The notes beneath the pieces were generated by a model, which was not told where the DNA came from, made no database searches, and worked only from the letters and a program-made list of their open reading frames with translations. From Pterobdella sp. o SKG-2022 (Eukaryota > Annelida > Clitellata > Hirudinida > Piscicolidae): a stretch of DNA of 64,000 nt. Location of the stretch: positions 17,958,674 through 18,022,673 of the forward strand of contig OZ038322.1 in assembly GCA_964035795.1 (NCBI GenBank). Direction: 5' to 3'. The first letter of the stretch is position 1, and each line of letters starts with the position of its first letter. The translations under genes and the position numbers were made by a program. Of the stretch, positions 13,561-25,500 are shown piece after piece.

Positions 13561-16500
13561 TCACATATCAAAATAGTTGGACTTTTCTTTTTTGATGAAA
13601 TCAGGTTGTTTCCAACTGAAATTAGAACGATTTAAAATGAACAAATGCTCATTAAAACAAGATGAAGTTATTATATGAACGATAAAAAGTATTAAATGTA
13701 TTGAGTAAACTAACAGTTTGAGGTGCAGTGAGATGAGAACAACAGAGACGGAGGAAAGTGCCATGGCAGCAGAAGCCATCCAGGGTTTCAAGGAGGGCAG
13801 TCCCACTGGCCTAAAGACCCCTTCAAAAGAGTTCACCAATATCTCTAACTTTTCAAACTATTTAAATGCCATGCTTTAAAACATAAGATCAAAATATGTA
13901 ACACTGGAACGTACCGGCAGCAATAGGGATGCCAACGATGTTGTAGATGCTTGCAGCGAAGAAGTTGATGAAGATCCTGGTAACAATAGTACGAGATAAC
14001 AACATGGCGACCACTACGTCCATCAAATTGTTCTGAAGAAGTATATGTAAAGATTTATAGTTTTAATTATAAAACAAATTGGAAGTCAAGAAGTTATATA
14101 AAATCACTGGGACTGTAAATAACACGATAAAAACATGATTAACAATTTTAATGAGAATTCGGAAAAATACTAATGACACGTCAAATATATTTTGAAATAT
14201 AACATTCTTATTATCAGTTATAAGTTACAAGCCTGACCAAATACATCATTTCGCCAATAATGATGCATTTGATTTAAGAACTAAAATTTTAAATTAACGA
14301 ATAATTTGCTAATTAATGTCGTAGCATCATAAAAGCTTATTACTCAAAATCACCTTGATAAGGACCACGTCAGCGGCTTCAACGGCCACATCTGTAGCAT
14401 CACTCAAAGAGATGCCCACGTCAGCTTGTGCCAAGGCAGGAGAGTCGTTGATTCCATCGCCCACCATGCCCACAACTAGGCCTTCTTGTTGCAAGGTCTG
14501 CACTCTTTTTGACTTTTCTGATGGCACAACTTGGGCGTAAACCTCCTTTATTCCCACCTAAAAAATGGATATGTTTTAAGAATTTAAACCTACTTCAATC
14601 GGCATATCTCCAACCTGAGATGCAATGACTTGGCAAGTGACAGCGTTGTCTCCAGAAAGGAGAATGACTCTAGTGCCCATGCGATGAAGTTGTTCTACTG
14701 TTTGGGCTGCTTCCGCCTTAGGTCTGTCCGATATTGCTATAAGACAACTGAGCGTTTCTGGAAAACAAGTAAATGCTTATATATTACTGAGTGCCATAAA
14801 TACAATATTAATTTTACCGAATAAAAATGATTTAATAACATAAAAATGCACTGAAACTCACTGTTGACGGCACCAAGCACCACGGTGTACCCTTTCACTT
14901 CGTGATTCGTCATCAACTCGTCAACCTTCGCTTCAATTTCTATCCCGTTTTCTTTCATCCAATCCCGATTGCCAATCTGAACATCCCAATCTTCACCTGT
15001 TTAATTTTTATATTCATTGGTACATTAGAGCTTATTGTGTGTTTATCAATGTACCATCGAAAGCATTGTCAGTCTGAGGCATGTTTGTATTGAAAACAAC
15101 TTCGGAATGTTCGAGGTTCCAGCTTGCTTCATCAGTCACTGCTTGCAGCTCTTTCACTTGGCTTACTTTGCATCCCATCCCTTTGCCCGGATATGCCTGG
15201 AAGTCGCTTGCTTTTCCCAGGGATTCAGCTTTTGAAGCCTATTAAAGGATTTATATAAAGTTTTATTATAAAAAATATTAATAAAATCTTTTACCTCTTT
15301 GCAATAGTCCACGATAGCTTTGGCTATGGGATGTTCTGAAGATGACTCAGCGGTCGCCAAAATTTTCATGAGTTTTCGCAAGTTAGAAACATTATTGATG
15401 CCACTCACAACCTTACATACTTTAAAACAACCTTCAGTCAAGGTGCCTGTCTTGTCGAAAATCACACATTTCATCTGCACACAAGTAGTTTGGGATAATT
15501 TATTGTTTTTTTAGACCTCCTTTTTACTTTGACACAAGGCTAATTTGTGCATTAATTAAGCTAATTTTTATAATTTGTAATTTCCAAAAAAAAGTAAAAT
15601 ACTACTTCCATCCTTATTGAATTAAAGTGTTTGAAACATTGTTTTGAAATGGCAATAAAAACTTAAAACAAAGCTTTAAATTAATTTCAAGAAATTTTTT
15701 CTACTTATCCAAACCACTGTCAAATCAAAATTAACAAAAAAATCAGATATTTTAAATCTATTGTATTACTTAGTCTAAGTTATAAACTATAAATCATCTC
15801 ATAAAACTATCGAATACTCGTGACTTTTTTTCATTTTAAACATTAATAAACGAAATTATTTTTAGAATCTATAAACCTATAAATAAATCAGAAACCTTTC
15901 GGGCTTTCTCTAGAGGTTCCCCTCCTTTGATGAGGATGCCGTTGGTAGCACCTACTCCACATCCTACCATCACTGCCGTGGGGGTAGCCAAGCCTAAAGC
16001 ACACGGGCATGCTATACATAATACTGAGATGCTGTGGCGGAAGGCTGTGCTGATTACGTCACCTCGATGATGTTCCAACTGAGGTGAAGAACATCAAATC
16101 ATTGCAACATCATAAGGAATGAAAGTCATGAAATATTTTATTGCAGTCAGTTCAAAACAAAATAACTTACTAAGTTTGTATAAAACCCTATCAAGATCCA
16201 TGCGATGAATGTTATAAGGGAGAGAAGGAGAACTGCAGGTATGAAAAAGCCGGCTATTTTGTCGGCGATCTTCTGAGTATTAGCCTTTAAATAATCAAAT
16301 TTTGACAAATCTCTAATAAACTAGTTTATTTTATAAAAAATATATCAAAATTCAAAATTAATTGAGAATTCGTTCAAAACCTTATTTGTTTGGGCGGTTT
16401 CGACAAGTTTGACAATCTTAGCAAGAGCACTATCTTCTCCCACGTGAGTTGCTTTTATTGTCAGCTGACCATTTTGATTGATTGAGCCTCCTATCACGGC

Positions 16501-18553
16501 ATCACCCGGTTTCTTTGTAACTGGTAAGGACTCTCCTGTTATTAAACTCTCGTCACAACTGCTAAGTCCTTCCACCACTTTGCCATCTACTGGAATTTTC
16601 TCTCCTGGATAAACTTTTAATAGATCGTTCTTTTGCACCAGTTCCACCTTCAGCTTTCGATCACTCCCATCCTTCCCTATCAAGTTTGCATGCACAGGCT
16701 GTAATGCCATGAGCTTTGTAAGGGCTTTGAACGTCTCTCCCTGTGTGCCGAGAGGTTATTTTGAAATAATATAACAAATATCATACCACGTTCAAACTTT
16801 GAATGGAACATACCTTAGTGATGCATTCGAGCCACTTGCCGAGAGACACAAACAACAACAACATGGGAGGAGTATCAAAAAACGTTTCAGGGTGGTCGGT
16901 TTGTTTCCTTCCAATGGCTACCAACAAAACGAGAACCGAGTAAGTGTAAGCGATAGTTGTTGCCATTGCAATCAACAAGTCCATGCCAGCATGGCCATGA
17001 CGCAAGGCCTTGATGGCTCTTATGCAAAAATACCTTCCACCAAAAAACTGAAATCAAAATTATTATTTAATGGGTTAACTTTATTAAATTATTTTAAAAT
17101 CCTACTTGACAAAGAGTACAAAAAAAGAACATGAGAAAATCTTTGAGAAGAAGTCCTGGAATGATGGTGATGAGATAGTGACAATTACCGGTATGATGCT
17201 CAGTGAGTGACCTTGATAACGTTGTGGGTATAGTGGAAACATAACTTGTGTTGTTTGATTGAACTGGGTTGAATGTCGTGAAGTGCGTGGGCGATGCTAT
17301 TTCACAATAAGCTTTGTCTATCATGAAGTAGACCATAACAGCCATCACTGTTACTCCAAACACCAGTGAAAACAAAAATGACTTAAACCACCTAGAAAAT
17401 ATGCAGGAATTAAAATTGCTAACTAAACTTCTAAAAATACATACTTGGCTTTTTCTTTTTTGTTAGCCTCATTGGTTCTTTTGTCTCTGGCATTAAGTAT
17501 GATGCTCGCATCAAATCCCATGTTCTAAAATGAACCAACATTTTTTAATTGATTAAAAACTGCCTTTATTTTGATACCAAAATAATACCTCGATAATTTC
17601 CACAATGTCCCTAGGTCCGATGATGCTAGGGTTATAGGTGATGGCTCCACTGTTTCGAGTTAAATTCACTGAAGCTTTTATAATGCCAATCTGTTTCAAC
17701 AACTGCTTCTCTATGGCTGAAACACAAGATGAACAAGTCATTCCAGTTATCTGTGATGAGCATCATATAAATTATAGCAACCTAGCTTACTTGAAAAGTA
17801 AAGGAAATTTTAGCAGGAATTACAAGACAGTGGTAATGGCAAGAATGAGAACAGAAAGGGCAAAGCTTAAAGTAGAGGAGCAAAATAGTATAAGAAATTA
17901 TTAAAAGTGATTAAAAATAAAATTTTTCAAATAGAAGAATGAAACGGATATTAGGAGTATATAAAATTACATAAAAGGTTTGATATATCAAGTAAATCTT
18001 GCTACTCTCAGAATAGGAAGAAAAAACCAAATTACATAATCTTGCTATCTATCTATCTGAGCCAATTTAAAATAAAATTTATTAATCAGAGGTATCTTAA
18101 TTAATACATATGTAAATAATGAAGCTAAATGTACCTCAACTTCCAAGTTGCTTTCACCAACTTTGGCATCTTCTTCTTCTAGCTCCACCTCAAAACCCAT
18201 GTTTCTAACATTTTCTGCAATCTCCTTTGCACTTATTAGTTCTTTGTTGTAATCTACTTCTCCAGATTGAGTTAATAAGGTTACATTGACACAGAGAACT
18301 CCTTTTAGTTAGTAAAATAAGAGTTATGAATAAAATGTTGATAGCTAAATTTTTATACTTAATAAAATAAACGAAACCTTGTAATTTACTAAGTGTATTT
18401 TCAATGTTTGAAACACAAGAGTTACATGTCATTCCAGCTATACTCAAAGTACATTTGTTAGGCTTATTGGTATCCATCTGCGTGTAATTCACCTATAAAA
18501 CTTCATCTTTCAATTATCAGACAGTTTGAAACTATTCATTTCTAACTTACCAT
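13561..18553 (-). CDS. ATP7: ATP7-type copper-transporting P1B-ATPase, copy A
   Basis: Eighteen exons join in phase into about 942 residues: 18553-18551 (ATG only), 18492-18378, 18301-18135, 17750-17589, 17524-17445, 17391-17106, 17047-16814, 16740-16381, 16284-16171, 16078-15896, 15474-15295, 15238-15055, 14996-14862, 14757-14615, 14557-14354, 14032-13915, 13820-13715 and 13615-13561. Two N-terminal metal-binding domains carry GMTCNSC and GMTCSSC. The membrane copper site CPC lies in [17 protein letters not shown]. The phosphatase motif is [13 protein letters not shown], the phosphorylation site DKTGTLTEG, the nucleotide-domain motif [11 protein letters not shown] and the hinge [17 protein letters not shown]. 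All are intact, so the pump should be active, exporting Cu(I) or loading it into the secretory pathway. A start at the in-frame ATG of MDTNKPNK is an alternative. It has two metal-binding domains, where vertebrate ATP7 has six. A longer C-terminus by splicing at GTGAGT (13562-13557) is possible. Confidence 0.9.
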
Positions 18554-19005
18554 TTTGATGACTGGAAATACCCAACTAAACCAGTATAATACTTAAAATT
18601 TTTCTTAAATAATTTGTAATATGTTATAAAAGATAAGATACTAGAAAAACAAAATCAGTAACTTTTTTTTGCAAAATCAACCATTTGAATGTTTTATAAA
18701 ATTTTTTTTAAAGGTATATCAATGTTGTGTGATCCTATAATCGAACCTATATTTTGACGTTTCTTAATTAGTAACAAACTTTCGTATAGTAACATTCTTA
18801 AAATATATTTTTAAAAGTTAATTTTTTAAAATAAAATAATACCACTTCAAAAACTTTCATAATTTTGAAATGCAATTAAATAAAAAAAAGGTGGGAGAAG
18901 TAAGTATATATTTCAAGTAAATTGTTCAGTTTTGACTTTTCAATACATACTGCTTAAAAGTACATGAATTGTATATGAACATAAATAAAAACCTTAGTGT
19001 TGCTA
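18554..19005. promoter_or_regulatory. divergent spacer ATP7 copy A / NME6
   Basis: About 450 bp separate the minus-strand ATP7-A start from the plus-strand NME6 start. Both promoters should lie here. I see only A+T-rich sequence and no clear CpG-rich or named regulatory motif. Confidence 0.4.
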
Positions 19006-21837
19006 ATGAAAAAATTATTTAACCTAACTTTAACAATTATAAAACCCGATGTGGTTTCGAATCCATATGTCTTAAAAGTAAGTATGTTTATAAGTCATTA
19101 GTTTATTTTTTCCCCCAATATTCAATTAATTATTTTTGTTGAAATTAAACCAATTACTATTATTCATGTTTTTTATTAATTAGCTCGAACAGTTTTTATG
19201 ATATTTTATGGTTTGATTGGTTGATACCCCAATTTAGTGCAACTTGATGCTCTACTTGTACCATATTGTTTCATATGTCAAGTTTGACTGTACAACGCAT
19301 TATGTAGATTAGTAAACATTTCATCAACATATAGGTTTTTTCATCTAGTAAATTTTCAATATTGTATTTATACAAAATCCTTTTTACTTTTCAACTAAAA
19401 AAATATATAAATTTTTCATTATAAAATAAAATTCTAAAAAAAATACATTAGTTCAATATTATTTCATTCTTTTTTTTCAAGTATCTTCACTCAAGATATG
19501 GATAATAGGGCATATTTTAATAAAATATACAAATTAAGCTTTTGATATACAATATTAAATGCAGAATAATTTGTAAGATAATGATTTTTTATCTAGAAAG
19601 AATTCCATTAAAAAAATTTTTCTAAAAATATTTGACAGTCTTAATTGTTTAAATTTGACAAGCTTAATTGTTTAAATTTATATTTTCAACTTCTCTAATT
19701 TTCAATCATTAATTATCTATCTGCACTTTACCAAATTAAACTTCACTATGGCATAGTATGTGTTTAACTCATATTATATAAGGCATTGTTTAGCTTCAAG
19801 CATTTGAATGGTTTCTTTTTCTAAACATTATCATCACCATCATTAAATGATTTCACTATAAAATGTTCAAGCAATATTTTTAATTGATAATTATGCACAG
19901 AGGTTAAAATGTGTTTATTTTAAACATTCTAATGTACTTGTCAAACTTTTTGTTTGTATATACATTAAATTATCTAAACCATAGTATTTATTTTTTCAAC
20001 ATTTAAGCATTCTTTTAAAATTTTTTCATTTTCAATAAAATTTTATGAAACATTAGGTTAAATGCATAGTGTTGTTTTTATATGGTTCAGATAGTATTAT
20101 TACTATCATTATTATTAAGATTTATATAGTGCTCAATATAAAAAAAATTATGAATGAGAGAGAACGGTAAATGTGAGTTTGGAGAATTTCACGGAAAATT
20201 TAAAGCAAAGGGATGGGCCTTGGTTAGGCGGAGGAGAGCTCCACAGACGTGAGGCTTGATGAGAGAAAGAACGACTTTACGTAAGACTAAGCGGGTTATC
20301 GTAATATGCAATTTAGGGTGTTGAAAACATCGGCCAAAATATAATTTGATAATACAATGAAGCGTGGTTGGTTGGAAAAAAATGAAGGTCTATCATATTT
20401 TGACTGCCTCTATATATAAATACATATGCTAAAGTGGTCTTAAAGACTTCAATAGTCTCATGCCACTATAATAATATTCGTTGTTTGTTTGTCTGAAATG
20501 AGAAAATAAAGATGAAAAGTAAGCTCATAAACAAGTTTATGGAATTCGGGGATGGTAGATTACCAATAGATTCAGAGGATGTGACAGAAAAGATAGTTTT
20601 GCTGTGGATGATTCAAAAGAAGATTTAAAATTAAAGCTCTATGATTTTGAATAGTTTTATTAAATTTTTATTTTTGATAGATATTTTCTAAAAATGTTTA
20701 CTATGTCTAATCGAAACATTTGCCTGAACATTTTATGCAATAAAGAATTTTTTCTAATATACTTTCTAGGAAGTTCAAGAAACAATTTTGGCAAGAAAGT
20801 TTCTAGTCGTTCAAAGTAAAACCCTAGTTTTAACAAAAGAACAAGCAAAACTATTCTATTGTGAGCACGAAGGTTTGGAATAGTTTTGACGTTCAAAAAT
20901 ATGTTTTAATAAAGTTTAACACTTTTCAAGGAAAATTTTTTTATAACAGACTTGTGAATTTCATCACAAGGTAAGATTGCACTGAAGATTTAATATGACA
21001 TTCACAGTTAAAAATGTGATTCATACATTATCAGTGGTCCTCTGATGTCATGTATCTTATACAAGAAAGACTGCATTCCTGAATGGAGAAGACTTATGGG
21101 AGGCACAAAAGTTTACAAGTTTGTGACAGACAATTAAAATATTATTGAACTTAAAAAAATTAATATATACGTTGAAGTTAATTTATGTCATTTTTTAGAT
21201 ATCAAGGAGCTTTATGCTAATAAATATCATAAAGCTATGTATTTTGATGAGCATATTCAATACAGGACTATTTTCGAAGACCCCTCTTCATTGAGAGGTG
21301 CGTTCGGACTCACAGACACCAGAAATGCTACTCATGGATCAGGTATATACTTTCATCATCATCATCGGTTATCGTCTTTGTAGTCCCATTTTTATGGGAT
21401 TAGATTTTGTTCAACATACTTGCTTTTATGTCATTGCAACGAGCAATTAAATCTATGAAGACTTTAACATTTGTTGGTTTTATTATCAACTAACGTCATA
21501 GCAACTGGTGTTTTATGATTTCTCTTTATAAAAGCTTGATACCCATACCAATGTGGAGCATTTATAAACTATTGAGACTTTCACCCGTCACTAAAAAATT
21601 ACGAAAGAAGAATACATTTTCATAAAAAAAAAACTTAAAAATGATTCACCTTTTTATTAAGTATATTTGATTTCTTCACAACCAGATTCAGAAGAAAGCG
21701 CTGTAAAAGAAATGAAATTTTTCTTTCCTCACTTTAAACCTTACGAATGGCTTCAGTCTATAGAGAGATTGAAGTTTGATGGCAATCAAGTAGTTTTCGA
21801 TGAAAATAATTTCAAACACAACATTAAACTTGTTTAA
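19006..21837 (+). CDS. NME6: NME6-type nucleoside diphosphate kinase
   Basis: Six exons (19006-19077, 20770-20872, 20931-20970, 21035-21118, 21266-21342 and 21686-21837, stop TAA) join in phase into 175 residues, close to the usual NME6 length. The product opens LTLTIIKPDVVSNPYVLK, the family start with the IKPD motif. It continues with KLFYCEHEGKFFYNRLVNF, GPLMSCILYKKDCIPEWRRL, MGGTKVYK and SSLRGAFGLTDTRNATHGSD, where the His of NATHGSD is the phosphohistidine of NDP kinases. The C-terminal extension (EMKFFFPHFKPYEWLQSIER) is typical of group II NME6 rather than NME1/2. It transfers phosphate from NTP to NDP; NME6 is generally mitochondrial, though no clear presequence is visible here. It is sandwiched between the two ATP7 copies and opposite to them in orientation. 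Confidence 0.9.
20120..20340. repeat. interspersed-repeat-like segment in NME6 intron 1
   Basis: A stretch of more balanced base composition inside the 1.7-kb first intron includes TTTATATAGTGCTCAATAT and GAGGAGAGCTCCACAGAC. It resembles short interspersed elements of other invertebrate genomes. A similar phrase (GAAAGAGAGTTCCATAGAC) occurs near 50545-50563, suggesting one family. No terminal repeats could be defined. Confidence 0.35.
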
Positions 21838-22583
21838 ATTATACTTGAAGATTATATTATATTTCATGCTAGGCCGTCAAAATGTACCCTGATCAAAACG
21901 TTTATTTATTAGGTGCCTTTGTTTTTTCAACAATATTTGTTTTTTTAAACAAAAATAATTAATTAGTACATCATTTTTTGCGTTAAACTACATTAACTAG
22001 CTTTCTAGTCAAGTAGCTAGTAGGGTGCTAGTCTTAAGGTAAGGTAGAAAACTTTTCCCTGTCCTTCGGTAATTTTTTGAAGTTATTTGAAGATATATTT
22101 TTGCAGACCATTTATAGAAGACTAAATGAACTGTTTTATCAGTTTATCTTACCAGGCTAGTTTCTTAAAAGCCTTTCATCTTTGCACAAGTTATAGAAAA
22201 AAGCACAAAAAACACTAGGTAAGTCATCATCCTAGTCAAAAAACTTTGATTGACACCAGGAAAGAAAGACTAATTCAAAAAAAAATTCCTGGACAGACAA
22301 AACAAAGCACATCTGGAGAAAACAAAAAACGAACACAGCAGAATTAGGTGTAAAAACATGTTGCTACTGCGCGACAATGACGGCAAGAATAACATTTGGG
22401 AGATGCAAACTTATTTTTTTTAAACTTTAAACATTCATTTCAAATCTCAAAGTTTTAGTGAAAATTTTATATTTCAAAACATATAAAATTATTACAAAAT
22501 GTTTTTATTGGTTAACCAAACATAAGAAAAAACGAAAAAAATAAAATATTTTGTCAAAACAATAATGGAAAGGAGTTCAAAAG
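21838..22583. other. convergent spacer NME6 / ATP7 copy B
   Basis: Presumed 3' UTRs of the two convergent genes. No coding signal is seen apart from chance frames. Confidence 0.45.
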
Positions 22584-25500
22584 CTACAAAGCAGTTTCAA
22601 GTGAAGCTGAAAAGAAATGTAGTGAAAAATTCACAAGTAAAAACCAAGCACAAAAACCTTTAGGAAAATGTACCGACATGTTGATATGCATCTAAAACTT
22701 ACCTTTGGGCTTCGAAAACACCGGTTTTTTCCATCTGAGTAATGGGAGTTAGGATGAATGTTGACTTAATATAGTAGAATTATAATTTCTGAGAGATTCG
22801 AAAGATGAACTAACAGTTTGAGGTGCAGTGAGATGAGAACGACAGAGACGGAGGAAAGAGCCATGGCAGCAGAAGCCATCCAGGGTTTCAAGGAGGGCAG
22901 TCCCACTGGCCTGAAGACCCCTTCAAAAGAGTTCATCAATATCTCTAGCTTTTCAAACTATTTGAATGATATGCTTCAAAACATAACATCGATAAACGTA
23001 ACACTGGAACGTACCGGCAGCAATAGGGATGCCAACGATGTTGTAGATGCTTGCAGCGAAGAAGTTGATGAAGATCCTGGTAACAATAGTACGAGATAAC
23101 AACATGGCGACCACTACGTCCATCAAATTGTTCTGGAAGGATATGTGAAAGGCTCAGATAATTAAAATTTACATTAATTTTTCATTCAAACTAAGCAGTT
23201 AATAGGATAAATTGGAAGTTTGAAAAGGAGTGTGATACTGGCATATTTTCAAATAATAATGAAATATGTTGTATCAAAAAATTTTTAAAAAATGAGCAAA
23301 ATATTGTTTAAATACGGTAATGACCTTGATAAGGACCACATCAGCGGCTTCAACGGCCACATCTGTAGCGTCACTCAAAGAGATGCCCACATCAGCTTGT
23401 GCCAAGGCAGGAGAGTCGTTGATTCCATCGCCCACCATGCCCACAACTAGGCCTTCTTGTTGCAAGGTCTGCACTCTTTTTGACTTTTCTGATGGCACAA
23501 CTTGGGCGTAAACCTCCTTTATTCCCACCTAAAAAATGGATATGTTTTAAGAATTTAAACCTACTTCAATCGGCATATCTCCAACCTGAGATGCAATGAC
23601 TTGGCAAGTGACAGCGTTGTCTCCAGAAAGGAGAATGACTCTAGTGCCCATGCGATGAAGTTGTTCCACTGTTTGGGCTGCTTCCGCCTTAGGTCTGTCC
23701 GATATTGCTATAAGACAACTGAGCGTTTCTGGAAAACAAGTAAATGCTTATATATTACTGAGTGCCATAAATACAATATTAATTTTACCGAATAAAAATG
23801 ATTTAATAACATAAAAATGCACTGAAACTCACTGTTGACGGCACCAAGCACCACGGTGTACCCTTTCACTTCGTGATTCGTCATCAACTCGTCAACCTTC
23901 GCTTCAATTTCTATCCCGTTTTCTTTCATCCAATCCCGATTGCCAATCTGAACATCCCAATCTTCACCTGTTTAATTTTTATATTCATTGGTACATTAGA
24001 GCTTATTGTGTGTTTATCAATGTACCATCGAAAGCATTGTCAGTCTGAGGCATGTTTGTATTGAAAACAACTTCGGAATGTTCGAGGTTCCAGCTTGCTT
24101 CATCAGTCACTGCTTGCAGCTCTTTCACTTGGCTTACTTTGCATCCCATCCCTTTGCCCGGATATGCCTGGAAGTCGCTTGCTTTTCCCAGGGATTCAGC
24201 TTTTGAAGCCTATTAAAGGATTTATATAAAGTTTTATTATAAAAAATATTAATAAAATCTTTTACCTCTTTGCAATAGTCCACGATAGCTTTGGCTATGG
24301 GATGTTCTGAAGATGACTCAGCGGTCGCCAAAATTGCCATGAGTTTTCGCAAGATGTTGTTATTACTTGCTCCACTAATGATACTACACACTTTGAAACA
24401 GCCTTCTGTCAGCGTTCCCGTCTTGTCAAACACCACACATTTCATCTGAAAGTTCAAAACTCGGTTTTAAATCGGAAAAACGTTGTTTTGAATAAAAAAT
24501 TTTTCTATTACATTTCGGGCTTTCTCTAAAGGTTCCCCTCCTTTGATGAGAATGCCGTTGGTAGCACCTACTCCACATCCTACCATCACTGCCGTGGGGG
24601 TAGCCAAGCCTAGAGCACACGGGCAGGCTATACATAATACTGAGATGCTGTGGCGGAAGGCTGTGCTGACAACGTCCCCTGCATTCAAACGCATCTGAAA
24701 ACAATCAATATAAAATCTCAAAATAATTCTTCTGATATTCGTTAGATACAAGCTTAAATAAAACTTACAATGACATCTGTAAAGCCAACAGTTATCCATG
24801 CTATAAAAGTGATAACGGAAAGTGTGATGACAGCAGGAATAAAATATCCTGCTATGCGGTCAGCTATCTTTTGAGTTCTCGCCTGAAATTTGTTGTTATA
24901 TGATATTAAAATGTTGAAGTGTTTTCGAAATTGAACTATAGTTTGTTAAACATAATATATAAAATTTCACAACTTTCAAACTTATGAGGAATTTAAAAAG
25001 CATCTATATCAAAGATTATTTTTTGAAGAACGTGTTTCCATAAAAACTCATCATAGGTTGGGAATTATTTTACTTAATTAGAACTTAATGTATTACAAGT
25101 TGTAGTTCCCAAAAGTTGTGAACAGAAACTGAAGAATTAATCTTCAAATAAGCTGAATTTTCTACAAAAATTTCATGAAGAATTTTCAAGAGCATAGTTG
25201 AAAACTAAGCATAATTTATATTTAATTTTAGCTATAGAATAAAAAGTTTTATATTTCTGAAAAAATATTACTAAAATTTCAATCGATCTCTGAGAAATTA
25301 ACATCTTGTATATCTTATTTAGTGAAACGGACACCTTGCTTGTTTGGGCGGTTTCGACAAGTTTGACAATCTTAGCAAGAGCACTATCTTCTCCCACGTG
25401 AGTTGCTTTTATTGTCAGCTGACCATTTTGATTGATTGAGCCTCCTATCACGGCATCACCCGGTTTCTTTGTAACTGGTAAGGACTCTCCTGTTATTAAA

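Noticed and set aside
14355..15235. Plus-strand open frames over the ATP7 region (also 23320-24206)
   Set aside because: They are antisense shadows of the conserved ATPase exons. They repeat in both copies only because the DNA is duplicated.
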